Part shown: positions 24,690 through 36,400 of the stretch, one piece after another
How positions within the stretch are numbered: position 1 is the stretch's first letter
Layout: every line of letters starts with the position of its first letter
DNA from: Allacma fusca
Taxonomy: Eukaryota; Arthropoda; Collembola; Symphypleona; Sminthuridae
Direction of reading: 5' to 3'
Length of the DNA stretch: 64,000 bases
Assembly: GCA_947179485.1 (NCBI GenBank)
Contig: OX359247.1
Coordinates: 58,625,131 to 58,689,130 of the forward strand
Made by a program: the position numbers and the translations under genes
The notes under the pieces: model-generated
Database searches by the model: none
Told to the model about the DNA's origin: nothing
What the model saw: the letters and a program-made list of their open reading frames with translations, nothing else

Positions 24690-25815
24690 AGTGAGTGAGA
24701 AGGTTTCCGTTAGTTCTTCACACGTTATTGTAAATTGTTTCCGTTTTGGTTTTTGTTTACCGTTTTTTTAAAATACTGTTTTCGGTTATAACGGTTTCCA
24801 AGCAAAATGAATTCGGTTACACGGTTAATAACGGTATTCAGCAAATTTTATTGAGCTATTTTTAAATTTATGTGATTAAACTAATAACACAAGTATTATT
24901 CAAACATTTCAAAACCACGGAACTTCATAACATGTACCATTTAAAATCCGTTGGTTCGAAGGAACAAAACGGCGTTCAATACCTCGTCCTTCATACTGCT
25001 TCGTCTTTTAGATAGACAAATGCTAATGCAGAAAACAGGTGTTCAACACTCACTTGAGTCCCAGGAACCCAAATAATTACTCTAGCTATATCTATATTTC
25101 AATAAAGTCGGAAGAAATACTGGCCCACTATTCGAATTGAGCATACTTTACGCACTTTTTATTTTTTTGACTCGGAATTTTATCATATAATGCCTTATAT
25201 CATATAATTTCTATGATCTAATATATAAACCTTCCAACAATGCTGTTCTACTGGAAACAGAAGCCGTATATACAGATTCTGTTTTTGTCTTTATTTTTCA
25301 GAAATACTTCAAACAGGTCTTCCTTGTAATTAGAAACATTAGCTTCAAGCTGGTCGACAACTTGTTATGAAGGGGAACATGCAATTAGCACCATTAATAG
25401 AAATCGAAACATGCTGAAATTGAAAAACAATTAGCAAAAGCAGATGTATGTTAGCATAAAACTAACAAGTTGCAATCTTAAATTGTATGAATCTAATAAT
25501 AAGCAATTTATGTGTACTAGGTAAATATTCAGCGTACCGATAAGCACATATATACTCATATAAAATACGTTTACAATTAGCCACGTATTCAAACGGCGTA
25601 CGTTTACGTTGAGTCCAATCGACAGTTAGAAGTTGGAGTACTGGTTGCCTTTACAGTTAAGAAAAAACCTAAAATAAAATTTCAGTTTTGGTTTCGGTTA
25701 TTACTAAAACACGTATTGTTTGTTTTCGTTTATCGTAATTTTTTTCGGTTTGATTTCAAAAACCGTTATTGCAATTGTTTCGTTAATAACGTTAATCCAT
25801 AACGTTATCCAGGTC
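24690..25815. repeat. TAACGGTT-rich element related to the 23.2-kb repeat
   Basis: CGGTTATAACGG, ACGGTTAATAACGG and similar words cluster at 24720-24840, and again as AACCGTTATTG, GTTAATAACG and ATAACGTTAT at 25690-25812. The interior is AT-rich with no ORF. The right end in reverse complement starts CAGACCTGGATAACG. The left terminus is not defined. Confidence 0.45.
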
Positions 25816-25867
25816 TGATTATAATGGACAAAAATTAATTCAATTGAACATTAAACCCAATTTTTCA

Positions 25868-26104
25868 ATTAGAAATGAAGTGGTTTTTCAAAACAATTTG
25901 CCTCTTTTATTTATTGTCTTACTAGAAATAATTGTATTAATATTATCAAACCAGTGTTTGGTAACTGGCGTGTAGCTACAATTAAACGTAAATAGACAAT
26001 GAATATTTTGTTTTCTTAATTTGGGTTTTCTTTCTCCTCGGGAAATGATTTTCTTCATCGAAAAGACGTGTTAACTTATTTTCGGATCCTTCTGATTCTA
26101 ACAT
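25868..26104 (+). repeat. Dispersed repeat, copy 1
   Basis: This copy shares an ordered series of words with 29702-29930: TTAGAAATGA, TTGGTAACTGG, CGAAAAGACG and TCTTCGGATC or TTTCGGATCC. The two diverged copies are in the same orientation. No coding capacity. The family is not recognised. Confidence 0.65.
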
Positions 26105-26231
26105 AAAGCTTCCCAAACATATTAACACGAAATGTAAAAACTGAATGTAAAATTGGTAGTCTCTGTACTGAAAGACAATATAAATTGCTTTCCTTATCTT
26201 CGGACCCTTCTGATTCTGACTATTAATTTAA

Positions 26232-27479
26232 AAAAAACATTAACTTCAGGCTCACAACTTCAAATCAATATTACTGGTCAGTGTTTAAAATGTCAGTGCG
26301 AATAATTTAAAACCCAATAAAATTAACTGACAAATTGTGACACGCGAATGGCAAAAGTACAACAAGTGAAAAATGAAGTAATTGATGAACTGTTTTTACA
26401 ATGAGTGTTATAGTTATGTATAACATCAACGTTACTTGAGCTACATACATATACACATCTACATAAATCGGATAATTCGAACAAGTAGATTCATAAATCC
26501 GACCTAAGTTTTGTGTCACCTAAAATGTCAACTGAGGCTCAACCACGAAATCAGAGTAGATTTCCAGTACACCATCATTTTACATTCAGTGAGAAAGACC
26601 AAAATTAATTCTAATTGATATTGTTCCAACTGGGAACGGGTTCTATAATAAGAAAACAGGAAAACCAAATAAACCGTCGATTCACCAAATACTAAATTCT
26701 CAAGTCGTCTTGAATTTATTTAAGAGCAAATAAATAACAATCCGATACACAACAGGCGAGAAGGGCGAATAATCACTCAGATTTTGTTGCCCCATAATAA
26801 TCCTAGGCACAATTTTCTTAACCAATAAATTTAGGTCGCTAGGACGCTACGAAAACATTACACATACCGATTACCAATCAATACAAATAAGCACTGTCAC
26901 ATGATGAACTTGATGACTCAACAATATCAACAGAGTTAATAACTTACTGAGCCATATGGTAATACTAAGACAACAAAGTAGAAACTATAGTAACACAATA
27001 CAATTCAATCACCGCTCACAATCATACGATTCAAATTCTCCCCGATGTAAAGAATCACGTCGACGTGAGTATACGTGGCTACACTCTACAGTTCTAACAG
27101 ATATTATTAGAGGTGGTTGCTTGGTGATATCTAAATAGTGACAATCTGGTGTTGTGCTTCACTTTCACAAGTTTCACTTTAGAACCCAATTGTTGAGTAA
27201 AAACAGCAATGATCGCATCCGTGGTTGGAAAAAAACAAATTCCACTGCGATTTAATATGAATATGAGTATTAGCAGAAGACTACAAAATGGTACGTAACT
27301 ACAACTTCGTATGATTCTTTTGCCTGAACTTGCAAAAGCACTGCATTGATTTCGATCCTATATATTGAAGGTCTAATTCATTAGAATTAAAAAACGGGAA
27401 TCATAATTTATTGTACAACTAATTACATCTATTGCTCACTAGATTTGTTCGGCAATTCCATTTGAAATAAATATTTAGA
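26232..27479. other. No recognisable gene
   Basis: AT-rich sequence between the dispersed repeat and the Penelope-like remnant. Short ORFs without motifs. Part of it may be older retroelement sequence, but I see nothing specific. Confidence 0.35.
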
Positions 27480-28176
27480 CAATTTAATCACTCTCAATTT
27501 GGTATTCGGATAGAAAGAAGAGACGAAGAACCCGAAAAATATACCAAGTGGGTTCCCATTCCATTTCTGGGTAATTTATCCAATAGAATTAGTGGACTAC
27601 TAAGAAGAAAATTTCAATGGAAAATAACATTCCTACCTGGTAAGAAAATCAAAAGTATGCTAAACCGAATCAAGGACAAAGAAGAAAATGAAATCACGTC
27701 ATATATAAGATTCCATGTAATTCATGTGACAAAATTTATTTCGGCGAAACATATCGTCCTTTGCACATACGACTGAAAGAACATATGAACCATGTTCGTT
27801 TGAGGAACCGTGAGAAATCAGCAGTTGCTCGACATATTCACAACAATAGAAATCATTCCATCGATTGGGATAACGCCAAGTCAATTACAAATGAACCACA
27901 TCAATTTTTGAGGAAAATTAAGGAGGGTCTAATAATCCAACAATACGACAGAAAATTAATGAACGTCAATGATGGTTTTCTATTAGATGTTGCATGAAAG
28001 TCATTAATTCAGAAAATTCTACCAGCTAGTTTTTTTAAAAAAATACCAATCGTCAAAATTAGTTTTAAAAAATTGTATATTTTTTTCATTGTGTGAATTT
28101 ATCTGTCACTTGCTTTTTAGTGCCTGAGGATGACATTTTGTTAGATGTCGAAAGCTTGCATATAATTTAGCTTGTT
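27480..28176 (+). pseudogene. Penelope-like element, 3' part with GIY-YIG-type domain
   Basis: The upstream frame reads PIPFLGNLSNRISGLLRRKF, then WKITFLPGKKIKSML. These are the linker motifs that follow the reverse transcriptase in Penelope-like elements. After a frame change near 27695, YKIPCNSCDKIYFGETYRPL, RLKEHMNHVR and ARHIHNNRNH follow. This matches the C-x2-C and endonuclease core of the GIY-YIG domain these elements carry; the ORF ends at 27997. The reverse transcriptase itself is not visible, so the copy is 5'-truncated and frameshifted. A hammerhead-like motif lies about 120 bp past the stop. Confidence 0.75.
28120..28176 (+). ncRNA. Hammerhead-ribozyme-like motif of the Penelope-like element
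   Basis: CTGAGGA (28124-28130) fits the CUGANGA core, and GAAA at 28150-28153 fits the second core strand. Between them GACAT and ATGTC pair perfectly as stem II around an 8-nt loop, with one extra U before the stem. After GAAA, AGC pairs with GCT at 28170-28172, leaving U as the cleavage-site base. Stem I is weak (one G-C and one G-U pair visible). Hammerheads are known in Penelope-like elements. This copy is probably degenerate. Confidence 0.5.
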
Positions 28177-28212
28177 TAGTAAAGATTAACCACGTAAACC
28201 AAAGATATGGAT

Positions 28213-29701
28213 TCGATTAATTTAATTAAAATTTTATCTAAAATACTAAGTAACGTGAGTATGTAATAAATTAATTAAAAATCGAACATTGTTAGAGATA
28301 TGGAAAATTACAACGTATGAGAAATAAATGGTATGAATTATTTCTGTGTCATTTGCAGTTTGGGTTTTCTCGGACGGTGAAGGTAGGATAAAAACGAATT
28401 GTGCACATTTTGTAATATTACACTTTTATTTAATAAACAAGATCCCCAAAAATGTTTATACATCTTATTTTGCACATAAATTTGCTACCAGCTAATGGAA
28501 CAAAGTTCTCCTTCCATATATCCCACTTTAACTCACGACACTGACTTTTCCTCAAAGTCACTTCGTATGCTGGGGGATCAATCCCAGCATAGGGAATCCT
28601 CTAAAACTTCTGAAAATTTCCAATAAAAGATCCTAAAACATTTTGTGAAAACATTTTTGAGTAAGAACATTTTAAAGTGAATCCAGCATTAACTTCAGTT
28701 TTCCTGACCTGTGACCTCAAATCTCGGCGTTGGTTAGTAAATTCGAGAAAATGTGAAATAATTACATTTGCTACATATGTGGAAATTATTATTGATAAAT
28801 ACATATTTTTCACTATCTTATGTGGGCTAGAAGGGGGTGGAGGTCAAATGCTGATGGTCACCCTGTACATTCAAACTAAACAAAATAAATGCATAAAATG
28901 GTATTAAAATTTCAAATTTAAGTATTTAAAAATCTCATTTTAGTAATCAACTAAAGTTCAGGGAGTCATTGAAATTTCTGAAAAAATTAGTTTTAAAAAT
29001 TGGAGCTTCGAGGGCACTTTTATACTACTACTAATAAATTATTTAGAATAATAAACATTCTTCAGTAGAAATTGGGACTCTTGATAATCGGACACTCTGG
29101 TGAACACATTCTGATTTAAAATCCAGTCAAAATTTGCGTAAAACAATAAAGCCCGAAGTAGACCTAACCAAAACGGAATTAGTGAAAGAAGTGTTTTTTA
29201 ATTATGACTTCCACATTGTCCTAATTCGTTTCAACGCTACGCCGACCAAACCATCTTAGGTAACAAAAGGGGTTCGCACGAATTTTTCAGAATTAATTAT
29301 GAAGCTGAAATGTCATTAAACTTGAATAGTATATGAGTGTGTTCCAGCTTCTAATTTTCAATCACTATACAGTTGGTTTCTCAATTCGTACTAGAAATTG
29401 TGGGGGTTATTTTTTTTAAATATCACACAAAGTTGAACATTACCAGGTATGTAACAGTAAGTAAAAGTTGAAATAAATTATTGGCTTACACGCCAATTCA
29501 AATATAATTTGGGACGCACGTGTGCATAACCCGTACGTCGTCTCTTGTAAATGTGGTTGTAGTGCAAATCAAATGATTTATAGAACTTCGTTTGTCATCT
29601 CAATTACAGAACGTGGATTTAGTATTTAAAATTGCTTCTTACTATTTTAAGGGACGTTTGTAAAAATTAATTTAATTACAAATCCTGCCGAATTTATTAA
29701 T
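28213..29701. other. No recognisable gene
   Basis: AT-rich DNA with short ORFs only. I find no intact gene or bounded repeat. Confidence 0.35.
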
Positions 29702-29930
29702 TAGAAATGAGGTGCTTTTTAAAACACTTTTCCTCTTTTATGTATTGTGTTACCAAAAATAGGAATATTATTATTGTCAAACCGTAGTTGGTAACTGGGA
29801 TTTAGCTTTAATTAATCGTAAAAAGATGATACTTTTTTCTTAAATTGGGATTTCTCCCTTATCGGAATTAAATTTTCTGAAACGAAAAGACGCATTCACT
29901 TATCTTCGGATCTTTCAGATTCTGTCTTTT
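29702..29930 (+). repeat. Dispersed repeat, copy 2
   Basis: Diverged copy of 25868-26104 in the same orientation, with the same ordered words (TTAGAAATGA, TTGGTAACTGG, ACGAAAAGACG, TCTTCGGATC). Confidence 0.65.
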
Positions 29931-30017
29931 TAATTAGTTTTATTAATTTTTTTTTAATAAGAATTTAATAGTCTATTAAATTTGTTTTAAAAAACATTAG
30001 CTTCCGGTTCCCAACTT

Positions 30018-30245
30018 CAGCCCATAGATGCACATCTTCATGAGGACCGAGTGCATTACTCGCACTCACCTAGCACTCATTGAGGACTTACTTGAGTACA
30101 TGTTATTACAACCGTGCACTCATAATCATAAGTTCAAGTATATACCACAGATATGTTTATTAATGAGTTCGAGGACGAGAACACAAAAATATACACTCGT
30201 TTTAAAAAAATGCAATACTCTGCACTCTATTGCAAAAAATGTAGT
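30018..30245. repeat. CACTC/GAGTA-rich repeat related to element I
   Basis: It begins CATAGATGCACATCTTC and runs into ACTCGCACTCACC and GAGTACATG words. The right end of element I at 43.37 kb, read in reverse complement, also starts CATAGATG and has ACTCACACTCGCACTCCC. Probably a diverged relative; its other end was not found. Confidence 0.4.
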
Positions 30246-30729
30246 TTAATTTTAGGCTTGTATATATCGTAAATACAATTTTGTACAATTACGCAAAAAA
30301 AACGAAACGAAATCGTCCAGTGAGTATCAATGAGAATAGCATCTGTTAATATTTCAGTCATAATAATCTTGTATCGATCTTATGATTTCTAAAATGAGCG
30401 AGATCAATGTAAAGAAAAAAAGCGAAAAATTAGTTTTAAAACCATGGAGACTTCTTCAAATAAAAACGATCAAGGCTTAAATGGTCTGCAATTGAAAATA
30501 TTTTGTTTTACCGTGGTTTTCTGAAGTTTTACAAATAACCATTTGCAGCGTTTATCCTATATAATCGTCGTAGGCATTGCAAGCATTTGTTATTTACTAA
30601 TGTGCGTTACTCATTTCTAACTGATCTATTTATGTTCGTAAAAATATTCCAACTTGAAAACGGTTCAAAACATCTTGCCTAACATTCAATCTGTTGAATT
30701 TGAGTCAGAGTTGATTTCGGGTCATGTAT

Positions 30730-31550
30730 TTTACTGGATCCGGCCATGAGCATGACTTGGAAATAAATATGCATGTTCTAATAATAATCAAACCCGAACT
30801 TGGTATTTTATGATCAAGTAAATACTTGCAGGACCAAGTTCATGGCCACAAGTACTTTCTGCCAGAACTTGAACTTGGTGTAGTACGCACGTTCAGTACA
30901 TTTTTCTAACCCGAACATGAACTTGACTTGACCAACCATGAACCTGAACATAAATCTTCAAGTATTTTAAAAATTAGGAATAATATGTATGTATTAAATT
31001 TTTAAGATTTTATTATCAGCAAATTAAAAAATACAACAAAAAAGAATCAGCTGACCACACGCCCAAAAGCTACTTTGGAAATCCAATTCACCAAGCATTT
31101 GTTTCGCGAGACAAATTCTACCCACTGGTTCATGCAATCTTTTTTTAAAATTTTGAGCCACGCTTTAAGGCATAATAATATGCGAATTGTTTCTCCCACC
31201 ATTTTGAAAGTAGGTGTAATAATTTAGTTTTACTACTAAATAATGACTTGTGTGATTTGTGTCAGGGCTTACAAATAAAACGTAGTACAAGTTTTAAAAA
31301 GCGTTTAGAGATGTGTATAATTTCCGCACAAATCGTGGGGAACGTATACGCGAACTTGAACTTGAAAAAAGCAAGTTCGTGGTAACGTATTTGGCAAATG
31401 AATCTCAAACACGAGCATGACTTGACGGTCAAGTCCAAATACTTTACTTCAACATGAACATGACTTGAAGTAAAATGTCGTGTTCGGGTTCTGAATTTGG
31501 CTGGCCATAACCCGATAACTTCAAGTACTTTAAGTAAAAGGGTCGCGCTG
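30730..31550. repeat. ACTTGAACTTG/CATGAACTTGAC repeat region related to element B
   Basis: Two clusters (30735-30965 and 31345-31530) of GAACTTG, CAAGTTC, CATGAACTTGAC and CAAGTACTT words flank about 380 bp of AT-rich DNA. This is the layout of a MITE with subterminal arrays similar to element B. I could not identify matching termini or a target duplication. Confidence 0.5.
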
Positions 31551-31649
31551 TAACCAGGCATTTGGATCCCACTCACCAACAATACATGGAAACCAGTGAC
31601 TCGGTGGCACTGTAACCTGGAATTCCTTCCGAGTATCATCCCTTACTAA

Positions 31650-32348
31650 ATGCAGCAGAATTTTAACGCACAGTATAGAAAAGGTTTAGAGGTAATATTT
31701 CAGAGAATTGATCTCATGAGAAGATCCCCAACAACAACAACCGAGGAGCCAACAGACCAAGAACAAGGCAAGAATAAGAAAAGCCAGATACCACAGACAG
31801 AACAGTACAAAAGACCACGAACTAAGGACGTTGAAAAAGAAGAAGACCCCATTAAAAAGATCAAGTGCCAAACGATGAGTGCGCAGGACAACATCATGGC
31901 GCCTGCCATGTTCCAAATCATGCCGGACCAATCACTCCAACCTATCATAAAGAGACAACAGGAAATAAAAGCGGGCCAAATACACTTCCAAGAAGCTGTT
32001 ACTAAGCGGATCGCAAACTTAGAGGTCCATGTCCAGGAACAAAGTAGAACGATAGAAGTCCTGGAGAAGGACAATGAAGTTCTAAACAAAATGGTGAGAA
32101 GAAACAATCTACTAATATCTGGTTTAGACAAATCCACCAACGAGACCCAAGACGGACTCTAGAATCTCATTAACAAGATTTTGATGGAAAACAAGATCAC
32201 ATACACCCCAGCATCTATCTACACTGCCTTCAGGATCGGCAAAACTGGAAAAGGCCCAGGACCAATAAAGATAAGACTTATCTATCAGTCCAAAGCTGAC
32301 CAAATATTATTCAACGGAAGACTTTTGATCAAAAAGGATCTACATTAA
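31650..32348 (+). pseudogene. Non-LTR retrotransposon ORF1 (coiled coil plus RNA-binding-like region), interrupted
   Basis: From the ATG at 31650 the frame encodes a charged N-terminal region, a coiled coil (about residues 110-155, HVQEQSRTIEVLEKDNEVL) and RRNNLLISGLD, the start of the RRM-like fold found in LINE ORF1 proteins. A TAG at 32160-32162 interrupts it. The same frame then continues through NLINKIL, ASIYTAFRIGKTGKGPGPIK to a TAA at 32346-32348, with further homologous sequence in other frames to about 32560. ORF1 proteins coat the element RNA. The stop marks a dead copy unless it is read through. Confidence 0.65.
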
Positions 32349-32599
32349 TGATAACACCCCACCAACAGAGCGAGAATAGATATTTGATCATAAGGGAAGC
32401 TGTTGCAGCCAAACGAAACGGGGATATCGTTGAAGACTGGAAATAATGTTCCGTCAAAATATATGGAATCAACTATGAAGCCAAAAGTGGAAGGCTATAC
32501 AGGGAGGGGGAAAACGTTTCACCACCAAGCAGAGAAGATTGAAGAGGAGGCCGCCCTGCAACCGCATCAACAAAAACAACGCATAATTCTATAAAACTA

Positions 32600-33412
32600 A
32601 CACAAATAATTTACTGGAACATTCATGCACTCAGCAGCAACACTGCGATGAAAATCAACGTTATAAAAAAATATGATCCTGAAATTATTTGTTTCTCGGA
32701 AACCTGGTCAAAACATAATTCCATCGCCGAAAAGCAACTTGAATACTCGTGCACTACAATTGAAGTTAAACGACAGAAGCGCAGAGGAAGACTAAGTGGA
32801 GAAATGCTGATCCACATTCATAAAAGAGTCCAAGCAATGACCAGAATTGCCCAGAAACACTTTAATTTTATTGATATTAAAATATTTCAACATAACAAAA
32901 ATTTTAACTTATTTTTAACATACTCTACTCCACACGAAGACCTCGACGAAATTTTAACCGACTTCCTAACAAATACTAACTTTAATCACTCAATCATAAT
33001 TGGGGACATAAATATTCGTATCGGAGAACACATTCAAGCAGAAATCGACACAAACAATAACAACATCTCCAGAAAAAGGACTTTAAAGGACAAAGTAATA
33101 AACAGAAGAGGTAAGCTGACCAAAGAATTATTGAAAGGGAATCAACTAACAGTAATCAACGAAAGAACAGCCAATAACCCACTCGGTCAAACAAAATTTC
33201 ATGCAATAACAGGAACAACAGTAAAAGTATGCCTGGCAAGAATATACTCAATAGAAAACACCAGGGACTTAAAACTAATCGATTCCCATGAATCTGATCA
33301 TCTTCTAATCCGACTAACCACTGCGAAACCCGCCAATCCACACTCAAACAGCCTCAGTATCGACAGCATAACATTAAACAACACTGCAAAGCTAGTGAAA
33401 CTGCAATTTTGA
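32600..33412 (+). pseudogene. Non-LTR retrotransposon ORF2, endonuclease domain only
   Basis: The frame starts YWNIHALSSN and continues DPEIICFSETW, IIIGDINIR and SHESDHLLIRL. These correspond to the N-terminal, catalytic GDxN and C-terminal SDH motifs of the APE-type endonuclease that opens ORF2 in LINEs of the I/R1/Jockey type. It lies about 250 bp past ORF1 in the expected order. No reverse transcriptase follows: at 33395-33412 the sequence passes directly into the tandem repeat. The element is therefore truncated or disrupted at its 3' side. Confidence 0.8.
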
Positions 33413-36400
33413 TACTGCAAAACTAAAACTGCAATTTTGAAACTGCAAAACTGAAACTGCTAAACTGAAACTGCAAAACTAAAACTGCGAAACTGAAACT
33501 GCAAAACTGAATTTGCAATTTTGAAACTGAACAACTGAAACTGCAATTTTGAAACTGCAAAACAGAAACTGAAATTTTTAAACTGCAAAACTGAAACTGC
33601 AAACCTAAAACTGCGATTTTGAAACTGCCAAACTGGAACAGCAAAACTGAAACTGCAAACCTGAAACTGCAAACCTGAAACTGCAAAACTGAAACTGCAA
33701 ACCTGAAAATGCAATTTTGAAACTGCAAAACTAAAACTGCAATTTTGAAACTGCAAAACGCAAACTGCAAAACTGAAACTGCAAAACTGGAACAGCAAAT
33801 CTCAAACTGGAATTTTGAAATTGCAAAACTGAAACCGCAAAGCTTAAATGGCAATTTCAAAACTGCAAAACTGAAACCGCAAAACGTAAATTGCAGTTTT
33901 GAAACTGCAAAACTGAAACTGAAAAACTGAAACTGCAAAACTGAAACTGCGAAACTGAAACAACAAAACTGAAACTGCAAGCCTGAAACTGCAAACGTGA
34001 AAATGCAATCTTAAAACTGCCACTGAAACTGCGATTTTAAAACTGAAACTGCAATTTTTAAACTGCAAAACTAAAACTGGAATTTTGAAACTGCTAATCT
34101 CTAACTGCCATTTCGAAACTGCTAATCTCTAACTGCCATTTCGAAACTGCAAACCTGAAACTGCAATTTTGAAACTGCAAAACTCTAACTGCCATTTCAA
34201 AACTGCAAAACTGAAACTGCAAAGCTTAAATTGCAATGTGAAATTGCAAAAATGAAACCGCAAAACGCAAATTGCAGTTTTGAAACTGCAAAACTGAAAC
34301 TGCAAAATTTAAACTGCAAAGCTGAAACTGCCATTTTAAAACTGCAATTTGGAAACTGAAAAACTAAAACTGCAATTTTGAAACTGCAAACTAAAACTGC
34401 AATTTTAAAACCGCAAAACTGAAACTGTAAAACTTAAATTGCAATTTCGAAACTGCAAAACTGAAACCGCAAAACTCAAATTGCAATTTTGAAACTGCAA
34501 AACTGAAACTGCGATTTTATAACTGCAAAACTTAAACTGCAATTTGAAACTGCGAAACTGAAACTGCAATTTGAAACTGCCAAACTGAAACTGCAATTTG
34601 TAAACTGCAAAACTGAAACTGGAATTTTGAAACTACAAAAATGAAACTGCAAACCCTAAATTGCAATTTGGAAACTGCAAAACTGAACCCGCAAAACGCA
34701 AATTGCAATTTTGAAACAGCAAAACTGAAACTAAAATTTTAAAACTGCAAAACTCTAACTGCCATTTCGAAACTGTAAAACTGAAACTGCAAAACCTAAA
34801 TTGCAATTTCGAAACTGCAAAGATGAAAACGCCAATTTGAAACTTTAAACTGAAACTGCAAAACTGAAACTGCAAACCTGAAAATGCAATTTCAAAACTG
34901 CAAAACTGAAACTGCAAAACCGAAACTGCGATTTTGAAACTTCAAAATTAAAACTGCAATTTTGAAACCTCAAAACTAAAACTCCCACTTTGAAATTGCA
35001 AAACCGAAACTGATATTTATAAACTGCAAAACTGAAACTGCAAAATTTAAACAGCAAACCTGAAACTGGAATTTTCAAACTGCAAAACTGAAACTGCAAT
35101 TTTGAAACCTCAAAACTAAAATTGCCACCTTGAAATAGCAAAACTGAAACTGCAACTTTAAAACTGCAAAACTAAAACTGCAATTTTGAAACTGCAAAAC
35201 AAAAACTGCCGGTTTGAAACCGAAAAACTGAAAACGCCAATTTTCAAACTTCAAACTGAAACTGCAAAACTAAAACTGTAAAACTGAATTTGCAAAACTA
35301 AAACTGTAAAACTGAATTTGCAATTTTTAAACTGCAAAACTGAAACTTGAATTTTGAAACTGCCAAACTGAAATTGCAAAGCTTAAATTGCAATTTCGAA
35401 ACTGCAAAACTGAACCCACAAAACAAAAATTGCAGTTTTGAAACTACAAAACTGAAAACGACAAATTTAAAAATTCAAACTGAAACTGCAAAACTGAAAC
35501 TGTAAAACTCAATTTACAATTTTGAAACTGCGAAACTGAAACCGCAAAACTCAAATTGCAATTTTAAAACTGCAATTTTAAATTTGCAAAACTAAAACTG
35601 CAATTTTGAAACCGCAAAACTTAAATTGCAATTTCAAAACTGCAAAACTGAAACAGCAAATCTCAAATTTTAATTTTAAAACTTAAAAACTTAAACCGCC
35701 AATTTTAAAACTTCAAACTGAAACTGCAATTTTGATACTGCAAAACTAAAACTGAAATTTATAAACTGGAAAACTGAAACTGCAGTTATAAAGCTCAAAC
35801 TGCAAAATTAAAACTGAAATTTTGAAACTGCAAAATTAAAACTGCAATTTTGAAACCTCAAAACTAATACTGCCACTTTGAAATTGCAAAACTGAAACTG
35901 CAAACTGAAACTGCAAAACTAAAACTGCAATTTTGAAACTGCAAAACTTAAACTGCCATTTTGAAATCGCAAAACTAAAAACGCCAATTTTAAAACTTCA
36001 AACTGAAACTGAAAAACTTAAACTGCAATTTTGTAACTGCAATTTGGATACTGCAAAACAGAAACTGAAATTTATAAACTGCAAAACTAGAACTGCCATT
36101 TTGAAACTGTTAAACTTAAATTGCAATTTTAAACCTTCATTACTGAAAACGCCTATTTTTAAACTGCAAACTGAAACTGCAAAACTAAATCTGCAAAACA
36201 GAAACTGCAAAACTAAAACTAAAAACTGAAACTGCGAAACTGAAACTGCAAAACTGAAACCGCAAAACTGATACTGGAAAACTGAAACTGCATAACTGAA
36301 ACCGCAAAACTGATACTGGAAAACTAAAACAGCAAAACTGATTCTTCAATTTTCAAACCGCAAAACGTAAACTGCAATTTTTAAACTGTAAAACTGAAAC

